Shown piece by piece: positions 17,293-26,157 of a DNA stretch of 64,000 nt (its first letter is position 1; every line of letters starts with the position of its first letter). This stretch comes from JBAYDV01 sp041672845 (GTDB taxonomy: Bacteria; Bacteroidota; Bacteroidia; Bacteroidales; UBA932): contig JBAYYV010000001.1 in assembly GCA_041672845.1 (NCBI GenBank), forward strand, positions 310,001 through 374,000. Reading direction: 5' to 3'. The notes under the pieces were generated by a model. The model worked only from the letters and a program-made list of their open reading frames with translations, was not told where the DNA came from and did not search any database. The translations under genes and the position numbers were made by a program.

Positions 17293-18060
17293 CTAAAATT
17301 TAATATTTAAGCCATCATATGCTGGATGAATATTATCAGGAAGGGCTTTATCTAAAAGGGTGCATCTTTCTAACTGATGAGAGAGATGAGTTAAATAATT
17401 TCTTTCAGCACCGATTTTATCCATAACTTCTAAAGCTTCTCCTAAAGAAAAATGTGCAATATGTTTTGTTCTTCTAATACAGCTAAGTATTAATACTTTT
17501 ACGCCTGCTAATTTAGCCATAGATTCTTCTGGTATAAAGTTAGCATCTGTGATATAAGCTAAATCACCGAAGCGATAACCTAGGATAGGAAGTTTGTAAT
17601 GAATAGCTCTAATAGGAATAATTTTATGTCCTTTTATTTCAAAAGGAGTTTCATCTATCGTATGTATATCATACAGAGGAGTTCCAGGATAAGGATGTTC
17701 TTCGAAAGCGTAATAATATTCTTTTTTTAGAGAGTCTTGTACTCTAGTTTCGGCATAAATAGGAAATGATTTTTTTTGAAAATAGTTAAATGATCTTACG
17801 TCATCTAATCCACCAGTATGATCTTTATGCTGATGGGTAAGTAGTATAGCATCTAGATATGATATATTCTCTCTAAGCATTTGTTGTCTAAAATCTGGAC
17901 CACAGTCTATTACTAATTTCAGTCCTTCGTATTGAATATATGCTGATGTTCGTAATCTTTTATCTTTAGAATCAGGTGATTTGCATACTTCGCAGTCGCA
18001 TCCTATCATCGGAATACCTGAAGATGTCCCTGTACCTAAAAAGGTGATAGAGTTTTCCAT
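17293..18060 (-). CDS. PhnP-like metallo-beta-lactamase-fold hydrolase
   Basis: This 255-residue protein has the LLTHQHKDHTGG metal-binding motif (HxHxDH) and an N-terminal GTGTSSGIPMIGCDCEVC stretch whose cysteines match the extra zinc site of PhnP-type phosphodiesterases. A second histidine motif, YLTHLSHQL, lies near the C-terminus. It probably hydrolyses cyclic or diester phosphates; PhnP itself acts on a ribosyl cyclic phosphate, but no other phn genes are here, so the substrate is open. It is divergent from the RsmI-like gene, with 49 bases between the starts. Confidence 0.85.
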   Translation of the reverse strand: MENSITFLGTGTSSGIPMIGCDCEVCKSPDSKDKRLRTSAYIQYEGLKLVIDCGPDFRQQMLRENISYLDAILLTHQHKDHTGGLDDVRSFNYFQKKSFPIYAETRVQDSLKKEYYYAFEEHPYPGTPLYDIHTIDETPFEIKGHKIIPIRAIHYKLPILGYRFGDLAYITDANFIPEESMAKLAGVKVLILSCIRRTKHIAHFSLGEALEVMDKIGAERNYLTHLSHQLERCTLLDKALPDNIHPAYDGLNIKF

Positions 18061-18096
18061 GACGTAAAGGTAATAATTTAGTTTATCTTTTTTGTT

Positions 18097-18104
18097 TATC
18101 TTTG
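18097..18104 (+). promoter_or_regulatory. Promoter -7 box directly before the RsmI-like gene
   Basis: TATCTTTG (then C) matches TAnnTTTGC and ends five bases before the ATG at 18110. Transcription would start at or next to the start codon, so the mRNA is probably leaderless. Confidence 0.6.
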
Positions 18105-18109
18105 CGAGA

Positions 18110-18826
18110 ATGAAAGGAAGATTATTTTTGATACCTTCTCCATTAGGAGATAATAATCCTGGAGAGGTTATTCCTCAGCCAGTATTAGATTTATTACCAA
18201 AAATTACCCATTATGCTGTCGAAGAAGTACGCACAGTAAGAAGATATTTATCTAAAGCTGGGTTAAAAGGTAAAATAGATGGTTTAAGTTTTTATTTACT
18301 TAATGAGCATAGTGAGGAAAAAGATGTAGAAGAAATTTTAGAAATTCTTCTAGATGGAAATGATGTAGGTATGATCTCTGAAGCTGGTCTTCCAGCAGTA
18401 GCAGATCCAGGTTCTAGATTAGTAGAATTATCTCATTTCCAGGATATAGAAGTAATCCCATTTGTGGGACCATCTTCACTTATGATGGCATTAATGGCCT
18501 CTGGTATGAATGGTCAGAGATTTGCATTTAATGGATATCTTCCTATAAAGCCTTTAGAAAGAAAGACTGCTATAAGGAATTTGGAAAAACATTCTAGAAA
18601 AGAAGGTTTTGCCGAACTTTTTATAGAAACTCCATATAGGAACGATTCGATTTTATCTGATATATTATTAGTATGTGATGATAATACACGTATATGCGTC
18701 GCTACAGACATTACATTACCTACACAGAATATAAAAACAAAATCAGTCAGAAGTTGGAAAAAGAATAAAATACAAATAGGCAAGAGACCTACTGTATTTA
18801 TAATACAAGCTAAGAGCTTAAATTAA
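18110..18826 (+). CDS. RsmI-like SAM-dependent methyltransferase
   Basis: This 238-residue protein belongs to the tetrapyrrole-methylase fold group that includes RsmI, which methylates the 2'-O of C1402 in 16S rRNA. LFLIPSPLGDN at the start, GMISEAGLPAVADPG near residue 90 and VPFVGPSSLMMALMASG-type segments form the SAM-binding pocket. Bacteroidota often carry this shorter paralogue beside a true rsmI, so the exact target is uncertain. I start it at the ATG at 18110; the TTG six codons upstream overlaps the promoter. folB follows after 13 bases. Confidence 0.82.
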   Translation: MKGRLFLIPSPLGDNNPGEVIPQPVLDLLPKITHYAVEEVRTVRRYLSKAGLKGKIDGLSFYLLNEHSEEKDVEEILEILLDGNDVGMISEAGLPAVADPGSRLVELSHFQDIEVIPFVGPSSLMMALMASGMNGQRFAFNGYLPIKPLERKTAIRNLEKHSRKEGFAELFIETPYRNDSILSDILLVCDDNTRICVATDITLPTQNIKTKSVRSWKKNKIQIGKRPTVFIIQAKSLN

Positions 18827-18839
18827 TAGAACAAAAATA

Positions 18840-19190
18840 ATGGGTAAATTAGAATTAAAAGAAATGAAGTTTTTTTCTAATCATGGATGTTTTGAAGAGG
18901 AAAGAACTATAGGTAATCCTTTTATAGTAGATTTTGAAGGAGAATATAATACAGACAAAGTAGCAGAAACAGATAATTTAGATGAAGCTTTAAATTATCA
19001 ATTAATATTTAATATAATTAAGGAAGAAATGGCTATACCTTCTAATTTATTAGAAAATGTAGCTGGTAGAATTTTAAAAAGAATAAAAAAAGATTTTCCA
19101 GAATTAGAATCTGCTTCTATTTCAATAGCGAAAATGAATCCACCATTAGGCGGACAAGTAGGTTCTTCTAGAATGACTCTATCATTCTAA
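18840..19190 (+). CDS. folB: Dihydroneopterin aldolase
   Basis: This 116-residue protein matches the small FolB family in length and layout. It has LELKEMKFFSNHGCFEEER, where the conserved histidine and glutamate lie, LNYQLIFNIIKEEM and LLENVAGRIL, and ends in the GGQVGSSRMTL segment with the LGG-type loop. It releases glycolaldehyde from dihydroneopterin to make the pterin precursor of folate, working as a multimer in the cytoplasm. It lies 13 bases after the methyltransferase and 49 bases before mtaB, probably in one transcript. Confidence 0.93.
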   Translation: MGKLELKEMKFFSNHGCFEEERTIGNPFIVDFEGEYNTDKVAETDNLDEALNYQLIFNIIKEEMAIPSNLLENVAGRILKRIKKDFPELESASISIAKMNPPLGGQVGSSRMTLSF

Positions 19191-19239
19191 ATTATTTTAT
19201 CTTTTTTATAAAAATCATCTAATATTATAATCATAAATA

Positions 19240-20520
19240 ATGAGTAAAGTAGCATTTTTTACATTAGGTTGTAAATTGAATTTCTCTGAGTCTTCGACTT
19301 ATGCGAGAGATTTTATCAAAAATGGATTTGATTTAGTTCCTCATTCTTCGAAAGCTGATGTATATGTGATTAATACTTGTACAGTTACTGAACATGCAGA
19401 TAAAAAGTGTCGTAATGTTATTAGAAAGTGTCACAGACTTAATCCTGATGCAGCTATTTTAGTAACTGGCTGTTATGCTCAGTTAAAACCTGATGAAATC
19501 GCTAGTATAGAAGGAGTAGATGTTATTTTAAGTGCTCAGAACAAGGGTGATGTTTATTCTGAATTCTTAAAAATATTAGATAGGAAGAAAAATAATGACA
19601 CTAAAGATTTAATAGCTCCCAAGATTTTTAAATGTGATATAAATAATATAGATTCGATTTATCCTGCATATTCTACTGTAGGGCGTACTCGTTCTTTCTT
19701 GAAGGTACAAGATGGCTGTGATTACGGTTGTACATATTGCACTATTCCTAATGCTAGAGGTAAGAGTCGTAGTATGTCTATTGATTCTATTATTAAAGAA
19801 ACCTATGCTATTGCCCAGCAGGGTATAAAAGAGGTGGTTTTGACTGGTGTCAATATTGGGGATTTTGGTAAAACTATAGGGGAATCATTCTTAGATTTAT
19901 TAAAGGCTTTAAATGAAATAGAAGCTATAGATAGATATAGAATTTCTTCTATCGAACCTAATTTACTTAAACCGGATATCATAGACTGGATATCATCAGG
20001 GACTAAATTCCAACCTCATTTTCATATCCCATTGCAGTCAGGCTGTGATCAAGTCTTGGCCCGAATGAAAAGAAGATATAATACTTCTATGTTTCGTGAA
20101 AAGATGGACTATATAAGATTACGTATGGGCGATGTTTTTTTCGGTATAGATGTAATCGTAGGATTTCCTGGAGAAACGGATGAAGAATTCATGACTACTT
20201 ATAATTTCTTAAAAGAAGTGAATCCTGCTTTCATACATATTTTCCCATATTCAAGAAGAGAAAATACTCTTGCTTATGATATGCCTAATCAAGTAGATGA
20301 TCGTGTCAAATCTAATAGGGCAGCTAAGCTAAAAGAACTTTGTGATACATTACATGATAATTATTGCAAATCTTATGATGGTAAAGAATTACAAGTCCTT
20401 TTCGAAAGTACTGATAAGCATGGAAAAATGTATGGCTATTCAGAAAATTATATTAGAGTCGAACACGATTACGATAAATCTTTAGTTAATCAAATCCGAC
20501 AAATTAAGTATCACTTTTAG
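19240..20520 (+). CDS. mtaB: tRNA t6A37 methylthiotransferase MtaB
   Basis: This 426-residue radical SAM enzyme adds a methylthio group to N6-threonylcarbamoyladenosine at tRNA position 37. The N-terminal domain has the three cluster cysteines in TLGCKLN, NTCTVTEHADKKC and TGCYAQL. The radical SAM motif DGCDYGCTYCTIPNARGKSRS is near residue 159. A C-terminal TRAM-like region ends in VEHDYDKSLVNQI. tsaD, which makes the t6A substrate, lies about 4.6 kb downstream, beyond tamB. Length and motifs are normal. It is convergent with tamB, with two bases between the stops. Confidence 0.95.
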   Translation: MSKVAFFTLGCKLNFSESSTYARDFIKNGFDLVPHSSKADVYVINTCTVTEHADKKCRNVIRKCHRLNPDAAILVTGCYAQLKPDEIASIEGVDVILSAQNKGDVYSEFLKILDRKKNNDTKDLIAPKIFKCDINNIDSIYPAYSTVGRTRSFLKVQDGCDYGCTYCTIPNARGKSRSMSIDSIIKETYAIAQQGIKEVVLTGVNIGDFGKTIGESFLDLLKALNEIEAIDRYRISSIEPNLLKPDIIDWISSGTKFQPHFHIPLQSGCDQVLARMKRRYNTSMFREKMDYIRLRMGDVFFGIDVIVGFPGETDEEFMTTYNFLKEVNPAFIHIFPYSRRENTLAYDMPNQVDDRVKSNRAAKLKELCDTLHDNYCKSYDGKELQVLFESTDKHGKMYGYSENYIRVEHDYDKSLVNQIRQIKYHF

Positions 20521-20522
20521 GA

Positions 20523-23500
20523 TTAATTATATTCTATCGGGTTTACGCTATTTAGTTTTACTTTTTGTTTAACTACATGAGATTCGCGTTGTAATTCTTC
20601 TTTAGCTTCTTTAAGCTTCTTGATTTCTATAGCTTCTAAACGTTTACGACTGTAGAAAATGTTTCTAAAGAGTTCTCCTATATTGTCGAATTCATCCTGA
20701 TAGGTGAAACCAAAACCTGTTCTCTGAGTATTATCTAGATAATTAGAATAATCATCTTGAGCTTGAGAGAATATATTAATTCTGAATTTACCTTTATTAT
20801 CTATTTTTATCTGAGTTTCGATATTACCCATGACTTCTTCAGTAGCTTTTTGGCTACTACCTACATTGCCATTTATAATAACTCGATTATTGAATATCTG
20901 ATAAGATAATGCTACATCAAACATATTGTTTTGGCCAGATTCTCCAGGCTGATAATTTAAACCTAAATCTAAAGGAATATCTAACTGACGGAAGACATTG
21001 TTAAATTGATTTGAAAGGATTTCACCAGCGTTAGAATAAAGTAGGGTAGTATTGTTTACGATACCTGACTGTTCATCTGGTACGAAACTTCCAGATATAA
21101 GAAGTGCCATAAACTGTTTCTGAACTTTATCACTAGAACTTAATGCACTTTCAGCTTTAGCTTTAGTTATAGGGTCTAAGTCAGGTATATCTATATCAAA
21201 TGAGATTTCAGGATTGCTTAGAGCTCCTTTCATCTTGATACCACAGTTTACATCTCTACGACTTTCTACCGCTGAATTATCACCTATAAGAGTAGATACG
21301 GATGCTTTAGTGCTGTAAGTAGCACCGACGTCCATAGTAGTATTAGCTATATCTCCTTTAAAGGATATCTTACCACCTTCATTTAGGGTTAAATTTCTAG
21401 AAGTTATACCACCTAAAACGAATGTATATTTTCCTTCTTGTACGGAATAATCGCCTCTGATGTCTGTAATACCTTTATTAGGGCTTATATTAAAATCTAT
21501 TACGCCACTACCTTGGCACTGCATCATATTTCCTAGATGTTTATCTATTTCTATGAATAAAATAGTTTCAGGAGTAATAGTAGCTTTTCCTATTAATTCT
21601 AATTTAGTTTTATTTTCTTTCTTTTTTTCTGCTTTTTTCTTAAGAGCTATCATTTCTTCATATTTATCTTCGAAGACTTCATGTTTCTGGAAAGTTAACA
21701 GATTTTGATTAGTGGCAGAAGAACTTGTACTTATAGGAATATGAATATTAGAGGAGTTTTCAGTAGTAAAGTCTATATCCATTAATAAATCTTTAATACC
21801 GCCTTTTATGTTCACTTCTCCACTTCCATAAAGATTACCATAAAAAGAAGAGTTTTCAGTTTCTTCTATATTGATAAATTCTAATTTATTGAAGTTTAAA
21901 CGGGTATCAAATGATATATTATGAAAATAGGTGTAGAATAAATCTCCTGATAATACTCCTACATTATTTTTCCTATCAGTAATAGTAATATTATCGAAGT
22001 TTACCCCTCTCTGGGATATTTTAAAATTGCCATCTAAAACATATGGAACATTGGTATAGACTGGAGTGAAATTATATTTATTAAAATGTCCATTGTTACA
22101 TCTTAGATTTAATTTATTTAAAGTGCCGATTACTTTAATATCTCCTGAAAGAGAACCAGAATTACTAGTTATAATGTTTTCCATAAACGGTTTTAAGTAT
22201 GATAGATGTAACTCATTTAAGTCTACGTCTAAATCTAATAATTTGCCGTTAGGCTTATAATAACCCTTTATATATAATGGTTTTTTCCCATGATAATTAT
22301 TGGCTAATTCTAAATTAATCCAGTTCTTATCATTATTCCAATAACTATTAATGTCTAAATCACCTAATTCTTCATCACATATGTAAATGTCTTTTCCTGA
22401 TATCTTAGCCAATATATTAGAAGTACCGAAAATATCAGAAAGACTAATATTACCGTTAAGGTGTCCTTTTAAATTTATAGAATCAGTAATGGAATCAATA
22501 AAGCTGAGGTCAAAATCATTTAATTTTATTAATAATGAATCATGTCGATTTTTAGATAATTTACCGTGGGCACTAAAGCTTTGATTTCCATTAGAGATTT
22601 TGAAATTAGATAAAGAATAATATTTGTTTCCTATTTCGATATCAGAAGGATGAAAAACAAGATCATAATCTTTAATAATCATATTAGATTTATTGATATG
22701 GATCTTAGTAAGAGTATTCTGATTTTTATCTTTATCAAATGATATTATAGAAGATAAGTTCAATGAATTATTATCTGAATTGTTGTGGTATTTTAGTGAT
22801 AGGTCTATTAACCCTTCTTCGGCAATAGCTAATAAGTGGCTATTATCAAGAGTGATACCTGACAATACTGTTTCATCACTAGTTATATAGCATCGTAGTT
22901 TATTAGGATTGTTTACACTGATTTTTAAATTCTTAAGATAATTTTCTCCATAAGCTATTCTATCAGAATTTAACTTAATAGCTATTTTATCGTTTTTTAG
23001 TAATTCAATATTTATATCGGTACTATCTGCAATATATAAGTTAGGATATAATAAAGCACATAAAGGTCTAGTATCTTGTGTTTTAAGAGTGAATAATCCT
23101 AATGAATTAGCTTTTAATTTATTAAGGTTAGTAGTAGGAATATCATTTTTAGCTATTTCTTGTTTTTTTAATCCGATAGGGACTAAGAGGTCTTTCATTA
23201 GACTATTTACGAAAGCTATGGGAGAGATTTTTCCTGAGTATTGTGCTTGTAAAAAAGGAGCATTAAGCTTAAGGTTAAAATTACCTTTATTCATGTTTGA
23301 AGTCAGCAATAAAGAATTAATGTCATAAGTATTTATACTGTTTTTATATGATAAATCCTTTAATGAAACTGAACCAAATAAGAATTTTCCTCTGGAATTA
23401 ATTTGGGTAGAAGTGATAAATTTTATTTTAGATATTTTGTCTCTTTTATCTATATTAAGGGCATGTAAATCACAATAAGGTACTGAAGCGAAGAAATCAT

Positions 23501-25028
23501 ACTTTTTATCTTGGCTTTTATTAGTAGAATATAATCCCTGGAATATTAAATCTAGATTAGGATCATGAACTATTATTCTACCGTCAAATTTATTATTTAT
23601 ATATGAACCTACAGCGAAAATATTAGAGTAGTCATAATCATTGTATCCAAATCGGTCTATTTTAAGACTATCAATATGAAATTTAGGAGATTTATTTTTC
23701 TCGATATTTATAGACATATTAGTCTGTAGGGTTACTTTTCCTAAATTTTTATTATTTATAATTTCCCCTAGATTAACGTCAGTCGTATATACGCTACCAC
23801 TAATATTTGTAAAATAATCTGTAATAGATAAATTTACTTTATGCCATATTTTACCTACATCGGAATCAATATAACCTGTAGAAAGTAAATCATTTAATGA
23901 ACCTTGAAATTGTCCACTATACGAATAAGTGGAAGTCGGAGTTATCTTCGCAAGGTTTTCATTTGGGTTTACTCCCTTAAAATCAGCTATTATATTAGCT
24001 ATATCAGAACAATTAGTCAGCAAAGAAAAGATATTTACATCGAAATTAGCATGTTTAATCTTTGTAATATTATTTATATCAGCAGATAGAATTATTTTGC
24101 TATCTAATGATATTATTTTTAATCTTTTAGTAAATAAATGATTTACTGGACCAGAAACTTCTCCGTCTAGTGTTAGTTTGACAGAATTATCTTTTAATGA
24201 GGGGATTATTATTCCTAGTGTTCTAAAATCCAAAGAAGACATATTGAATTTAGCTCCTAAATTAACCTTGTTTAGGAAATTATGCATTTCTGAGATGTGA
24301 TTATAAGATAAAGAAATATAATCTGTATTGATGTAGGAGTAATTATCTTTAAAAGTCATTTTTTTTAGAAAGAATCCCTTGCTATTCATGTAATAATCGC
24401 CTTTAAGGTCTATTTTCCAGCCACTTTTCTCAATACATGTTAGTTGTTTTATTTCACTTTCTATTTTTAGGCCATTTATTTCTAGTGTAGATTTTTTTAA
24501 TCTGATATTTATATTTTTAACGTCTATATCTGCAAAATTAACGTTAGAAGGGTCTTTACTTTTGTAATATTTAGGTCGTTTAAGAAATCTAAAATTAAAG
24601 TTTTTTAATCTAAGATCTGAGACAATGATTTTAGGGAAAGATGATTTATTCTTTTTTTTAGGATGTTTTTTGATTCTAAAAATTCTATTTAAATTGGTTT
24701 TAGTTTTATCTGTATCATTTTCACCCAGCAAATTAAAACTACCATTTTCGATAAAAAGTTTATTTACTTTAATTCTACCTCTTAATAATAATTCCGTAGG
24801 TACGAAATTTACAGAGAGTTTATCAAAACAGATAAGTGTGTCATTATCTTTATATCCTACTACTGATGCTTTTTGAATTATAGCTCTATTAAAGAACACA
24901 AGATAGATTTTCTCTATATTTATGGTACCATCTATTTTATCTTCGATAGAGTCTATTACCTGGTTAGCAGTCCAAGTTTGTACCTGTGGAATCTGGAATG
25001 CTAGATAGATACATAGGGGAATCGTCAC
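20523..25028 (-). CDS. tamB: TamB-like translocation and assembly module protein (DUF490)
   Basis: This protein of at least 1501 residues is an inner-membrane-anchored, beta-rich protein of the TamB/AsmA-like group, thought to carry lipids or outer-membrane proteins across the periplasm. Long tracts of short beta repeats lead to the DUF490 C-terminus, with FRQLDIPLDLGLNYQPGES and SYQIFNNRVIINGNVGSSQK. The first usual start codon is the GTG at 25028, which would leave a short hydrophobic head with no positive charges. The frame is open for about 21 more codons and encodes IKTFRKILVILVITIV, a much better membrane anchor, but contains no ATG, GTG or TTG. The true start is therefore uncertain. 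Confidence 0.88.
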   Translation of the reverse strand: MTIPLCIYLAFQIPQVQTWTANQVIDSIEDKIDGTINIEKIYLVFFNRAIIQKASVVGYKDNDTLICFDKLSVNFVPTELLLRGRIKVNKLFIENGSFNLLGENDTDKTKTNLNRIFRIKKHPKKKNKSSFPKIIVSDLRLKNFNFRFLKRPKYYKSKDPSNVNFADIDVKNINIRLKKSTLEINGLKIESEIKQLTCIEKSGWKIDLKGDYYMNSKGFFLKKMTFKDNYSYINTDYISLSYNHISEMHNFLNKVNLGAKFNMSSLDFRTLGIIIPSLKDNSVKLTLDGEVSGPVNHLFTKRLKIISLDSKIILSADINNITKIKHANFDVNIFSLLTNCSDIANIIADFKGVNPNENLAKITPTSTYSYSGQFQGSLNDLLSTGYIDSDVGKIWHKVNLSITDYFTNISGSVYTTDVNLGEIINNKNLGKVTLQTNMSINIEKNKSPKFHIDSLKIDRFGYNDYDYSNIFAVGSYINNKFDGRIIVHDPNLDLIFQGLYSTNKSQDKKYDFFASVPYCDLHALNIDKRDKISKIKFITSTQINSRGKFLFGSVSLKDLSYKNSINTYDINSLLLTSNMNKGNFNLKLNAPFLQAQYSGKISPIAFVNSLMKDLLVPIGLKKQEIAKNDIPTTNLNKLKANSLGLFTLKTQDTRPLCALLYPNLYIADSTDINIELLKNDKIAIKLNSDRIAYGENYLKNLKISVNNPNKLRCYITSDETVLSGITLDNSHLLAIAEEGLIDLSLKYHNNSDNNSLNLSSIISFDKDKNQNTLTKIHINKSNMIIKDYDLVFHPSDIEIGNKYYSLSNFKISNGNQSFSAHGKLSKNRHDSLLIKLNDFDLSFIDSITDSINLKGHLNGNISLSDIFGTSNILAKISGKDIYICDEELGDLDINSYWNNDKNWINLELANNYHGKKPLYIKGYYKPNGKLLDLDVDLNELHLSYLKPFMENIITSNSGSLSGDIKVIGTLNKLNLRCNNGHFNKYNFTPVYTNVPYVLDGNFKISQRGVNFDNITITDRKNNVGVLSGDLFYTYFHNISFDTRLNFNKLEFINIEETENSSFYGNLYGSGEVNIKGGIKDLLMDIDFTTENSSNIHIPISTSSSATNQNLLTFQKHEVFEDKYEEMIALKKKAEKKKENKTKLELIGKATITPETILFIEIDKHLGNMMQCQGSGVIDFNISPNKGITDIRGDYSVQEGKYTFVLGGITSRNLTLNEGGKISFKGDIANTTMDVGATYSTKASVSTLIGDNSAVESRRDVNCGIKMKGALSNPEISFDIDIPDLDPITKAKAESALSSSDKVQKQFMALLISGSFVPDEQSGIVNNTTLLYSNAGEILSNQFNNVFRQLDIPLDLGLNYQPGESGQNNMFDVALSYQIFNNRVIINGNVGSSQKATEEVMGNIETQIKIDNKGKFRINIFSQAQDDYSNYLDNTQRTGFGFTYQDEFDNIGELFRNIFYSRKRLEAIEIKKLKEAKEELQRESHVVKQKVKLNSVNPIEYN

Positions 25029-25092
25029 AATAGTGATGACTAGAATAACTAATATTTTTCTAAATGTTTTAATATAAGGATATTTTATCTTA

Positions 25093-25100
25093 CAAAAATA
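25093..25100 (-). promoter_or_regulatory. Promoter -7 box for tamB
   Basis: On the minus strand this reads TATTTTTG, matching TAnnTTTG. It is separated by one base from the divergent tsaD box, so the two promoters compete for the same stretch of DNA. Confidence 0.45.
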
Positions 25101-25101
25101 C

Positions 25102-25109
25102 TAAATTTG
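25102..25109 (+). promoter_or_regulatory. Promoter -7 box for tsaD
   Basis: TAAATTTG matches TAnnTTTG and ends 16 bases before the ATG at 25126, giving a leader of about ten bases. Confidence 0.5.
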
Positions 25110-25125
25110 TACAAAATTTTACGAT

Positions 25126-26157
25126 ATGTCGTTAACTATTTTAGGTATAGAATCATCATGTGATGATACTTCTTGTGCTATCATTCAAAATGGGTACTTA
25201 CTTTGTAATATTATGGCTTCTCAAGATGTTCATAAAAAGTATGGTGGAGTAGTGCCAGAGCTGGCTTCTAGGGCTCATCAACAGAATATTTTGCCTGTAG
25301 TAAGTGAAGCTATTAAGGAAGCTCATATTAAAAAAGAAGATATAGATGCTATAGCTTTTACTCGTGGTCCTGGTCTTTTAGGATCACTTCTTGTAGGAAC
25401 TTCTTTCGCTAAAGGATTATCTTTAGCTTTAAATATTCCATTGGTAGAAGTTAATCATCTTCAAGGACATATTTTATCTCATTTTATTATAGAAAAAGGT
25501 AAAGAAAAACCTATTCCTACTTTTCCATTTTTAACATTGCTAGTTTCAGGTGGTCATACACAAATAGTTAAAATTAATTCTTTCTTAAAATTTGAAGTAT
25601 TAGGTCATACCATCGATGATGCTGTAGGTGAAGCTTTCGATAAATGTGCTAAAATAATGGATCTTGGTTATCCTGGAGGTCCTATTGTCGACAGACTAGC
25701 TAAAGAAGGGGATGAAAATCGTTTTAAATTTTCTAAACCAAATGTCGATGCTCTTAATTATAGTTTCAGTGGGATCAAGACTTCTCTTTTGTATTTTTTA
25801 AGGGATAGAATGAAAGAGGATAAAAATTTTATAAAAGATAATATGTCAGATATTTGTGCTTCTTTCCAGAAATGTTTGATAGATATTTTGATGAAGAAGT
25901 TAATTATGGCTGTTAAGCAAACTGGTATCAACAGTATAGCGATAGCAGGAGGGGTTTCTGCTAATTCTGGTCTCAGAGATCGTATTACTGAAGAAGGTAA
26001 GAAAAGAGGATGGACTACATTCCTTCCTGAATTGAGATTTACGACTGATAATGCTGCCATGATAGCTATTTGTGGTGTCTATAAATATGAAGCAGGGATT
26101 AGAACTCCTAATGATGTAGGTCCTATTTCTCGTGCACTTGAATATGATAAATTATAA
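25126..26157 (+). CDS. tsaD: tRNA N6-adenosine threonylcarbamoyltransferase TsaD
   Basis: This 343-residue protein transfers the threonylcarbamoyl group to A37 of ANN-decoding tRNAs with TsaB and TsaE. It has LGIESSCDDTSCAII at the start, RGPGLLGSLLVG near residue 85, the iron-binding HxxGH in VNHLQGHILSH near 110, LLVSGGHTQI and AIAGGVSANSGLR. It is the usual length. It shares one base with the start of the next gene (TAATG), so the two are translationally coupled. Confidence 0.97.
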   Translation: MSLTILGIESSCDDTSCAIIQNGYLLCNIMASQDVHKKYGGVVPELASRAHQQNILPVVSEAIKEAHIKKEDIDAIAFTRGPGLLGSLLVGTSFAKGLSLALNIPLVEVNHLQGHILSHFIIEKGKEKPIPTFPFLTLLVSGGHTQIVKINSFLKFEVLGHTIDDAVGEAFDKCAKIMDLGYPGGPIVDRLAKEGDENRFKFSKPNVDALNYSFSGIKTSLLYFLRDRMKEDKNFIKDNMSDICASFQKCLIDILMKKLIMAVKQTGINSIAIAGGVSANSGLRDRITEEGKKRGWTTFLPELRFTTDNAAMIAICGVYKYEAGIRTPNDVGPISRALEYDKL

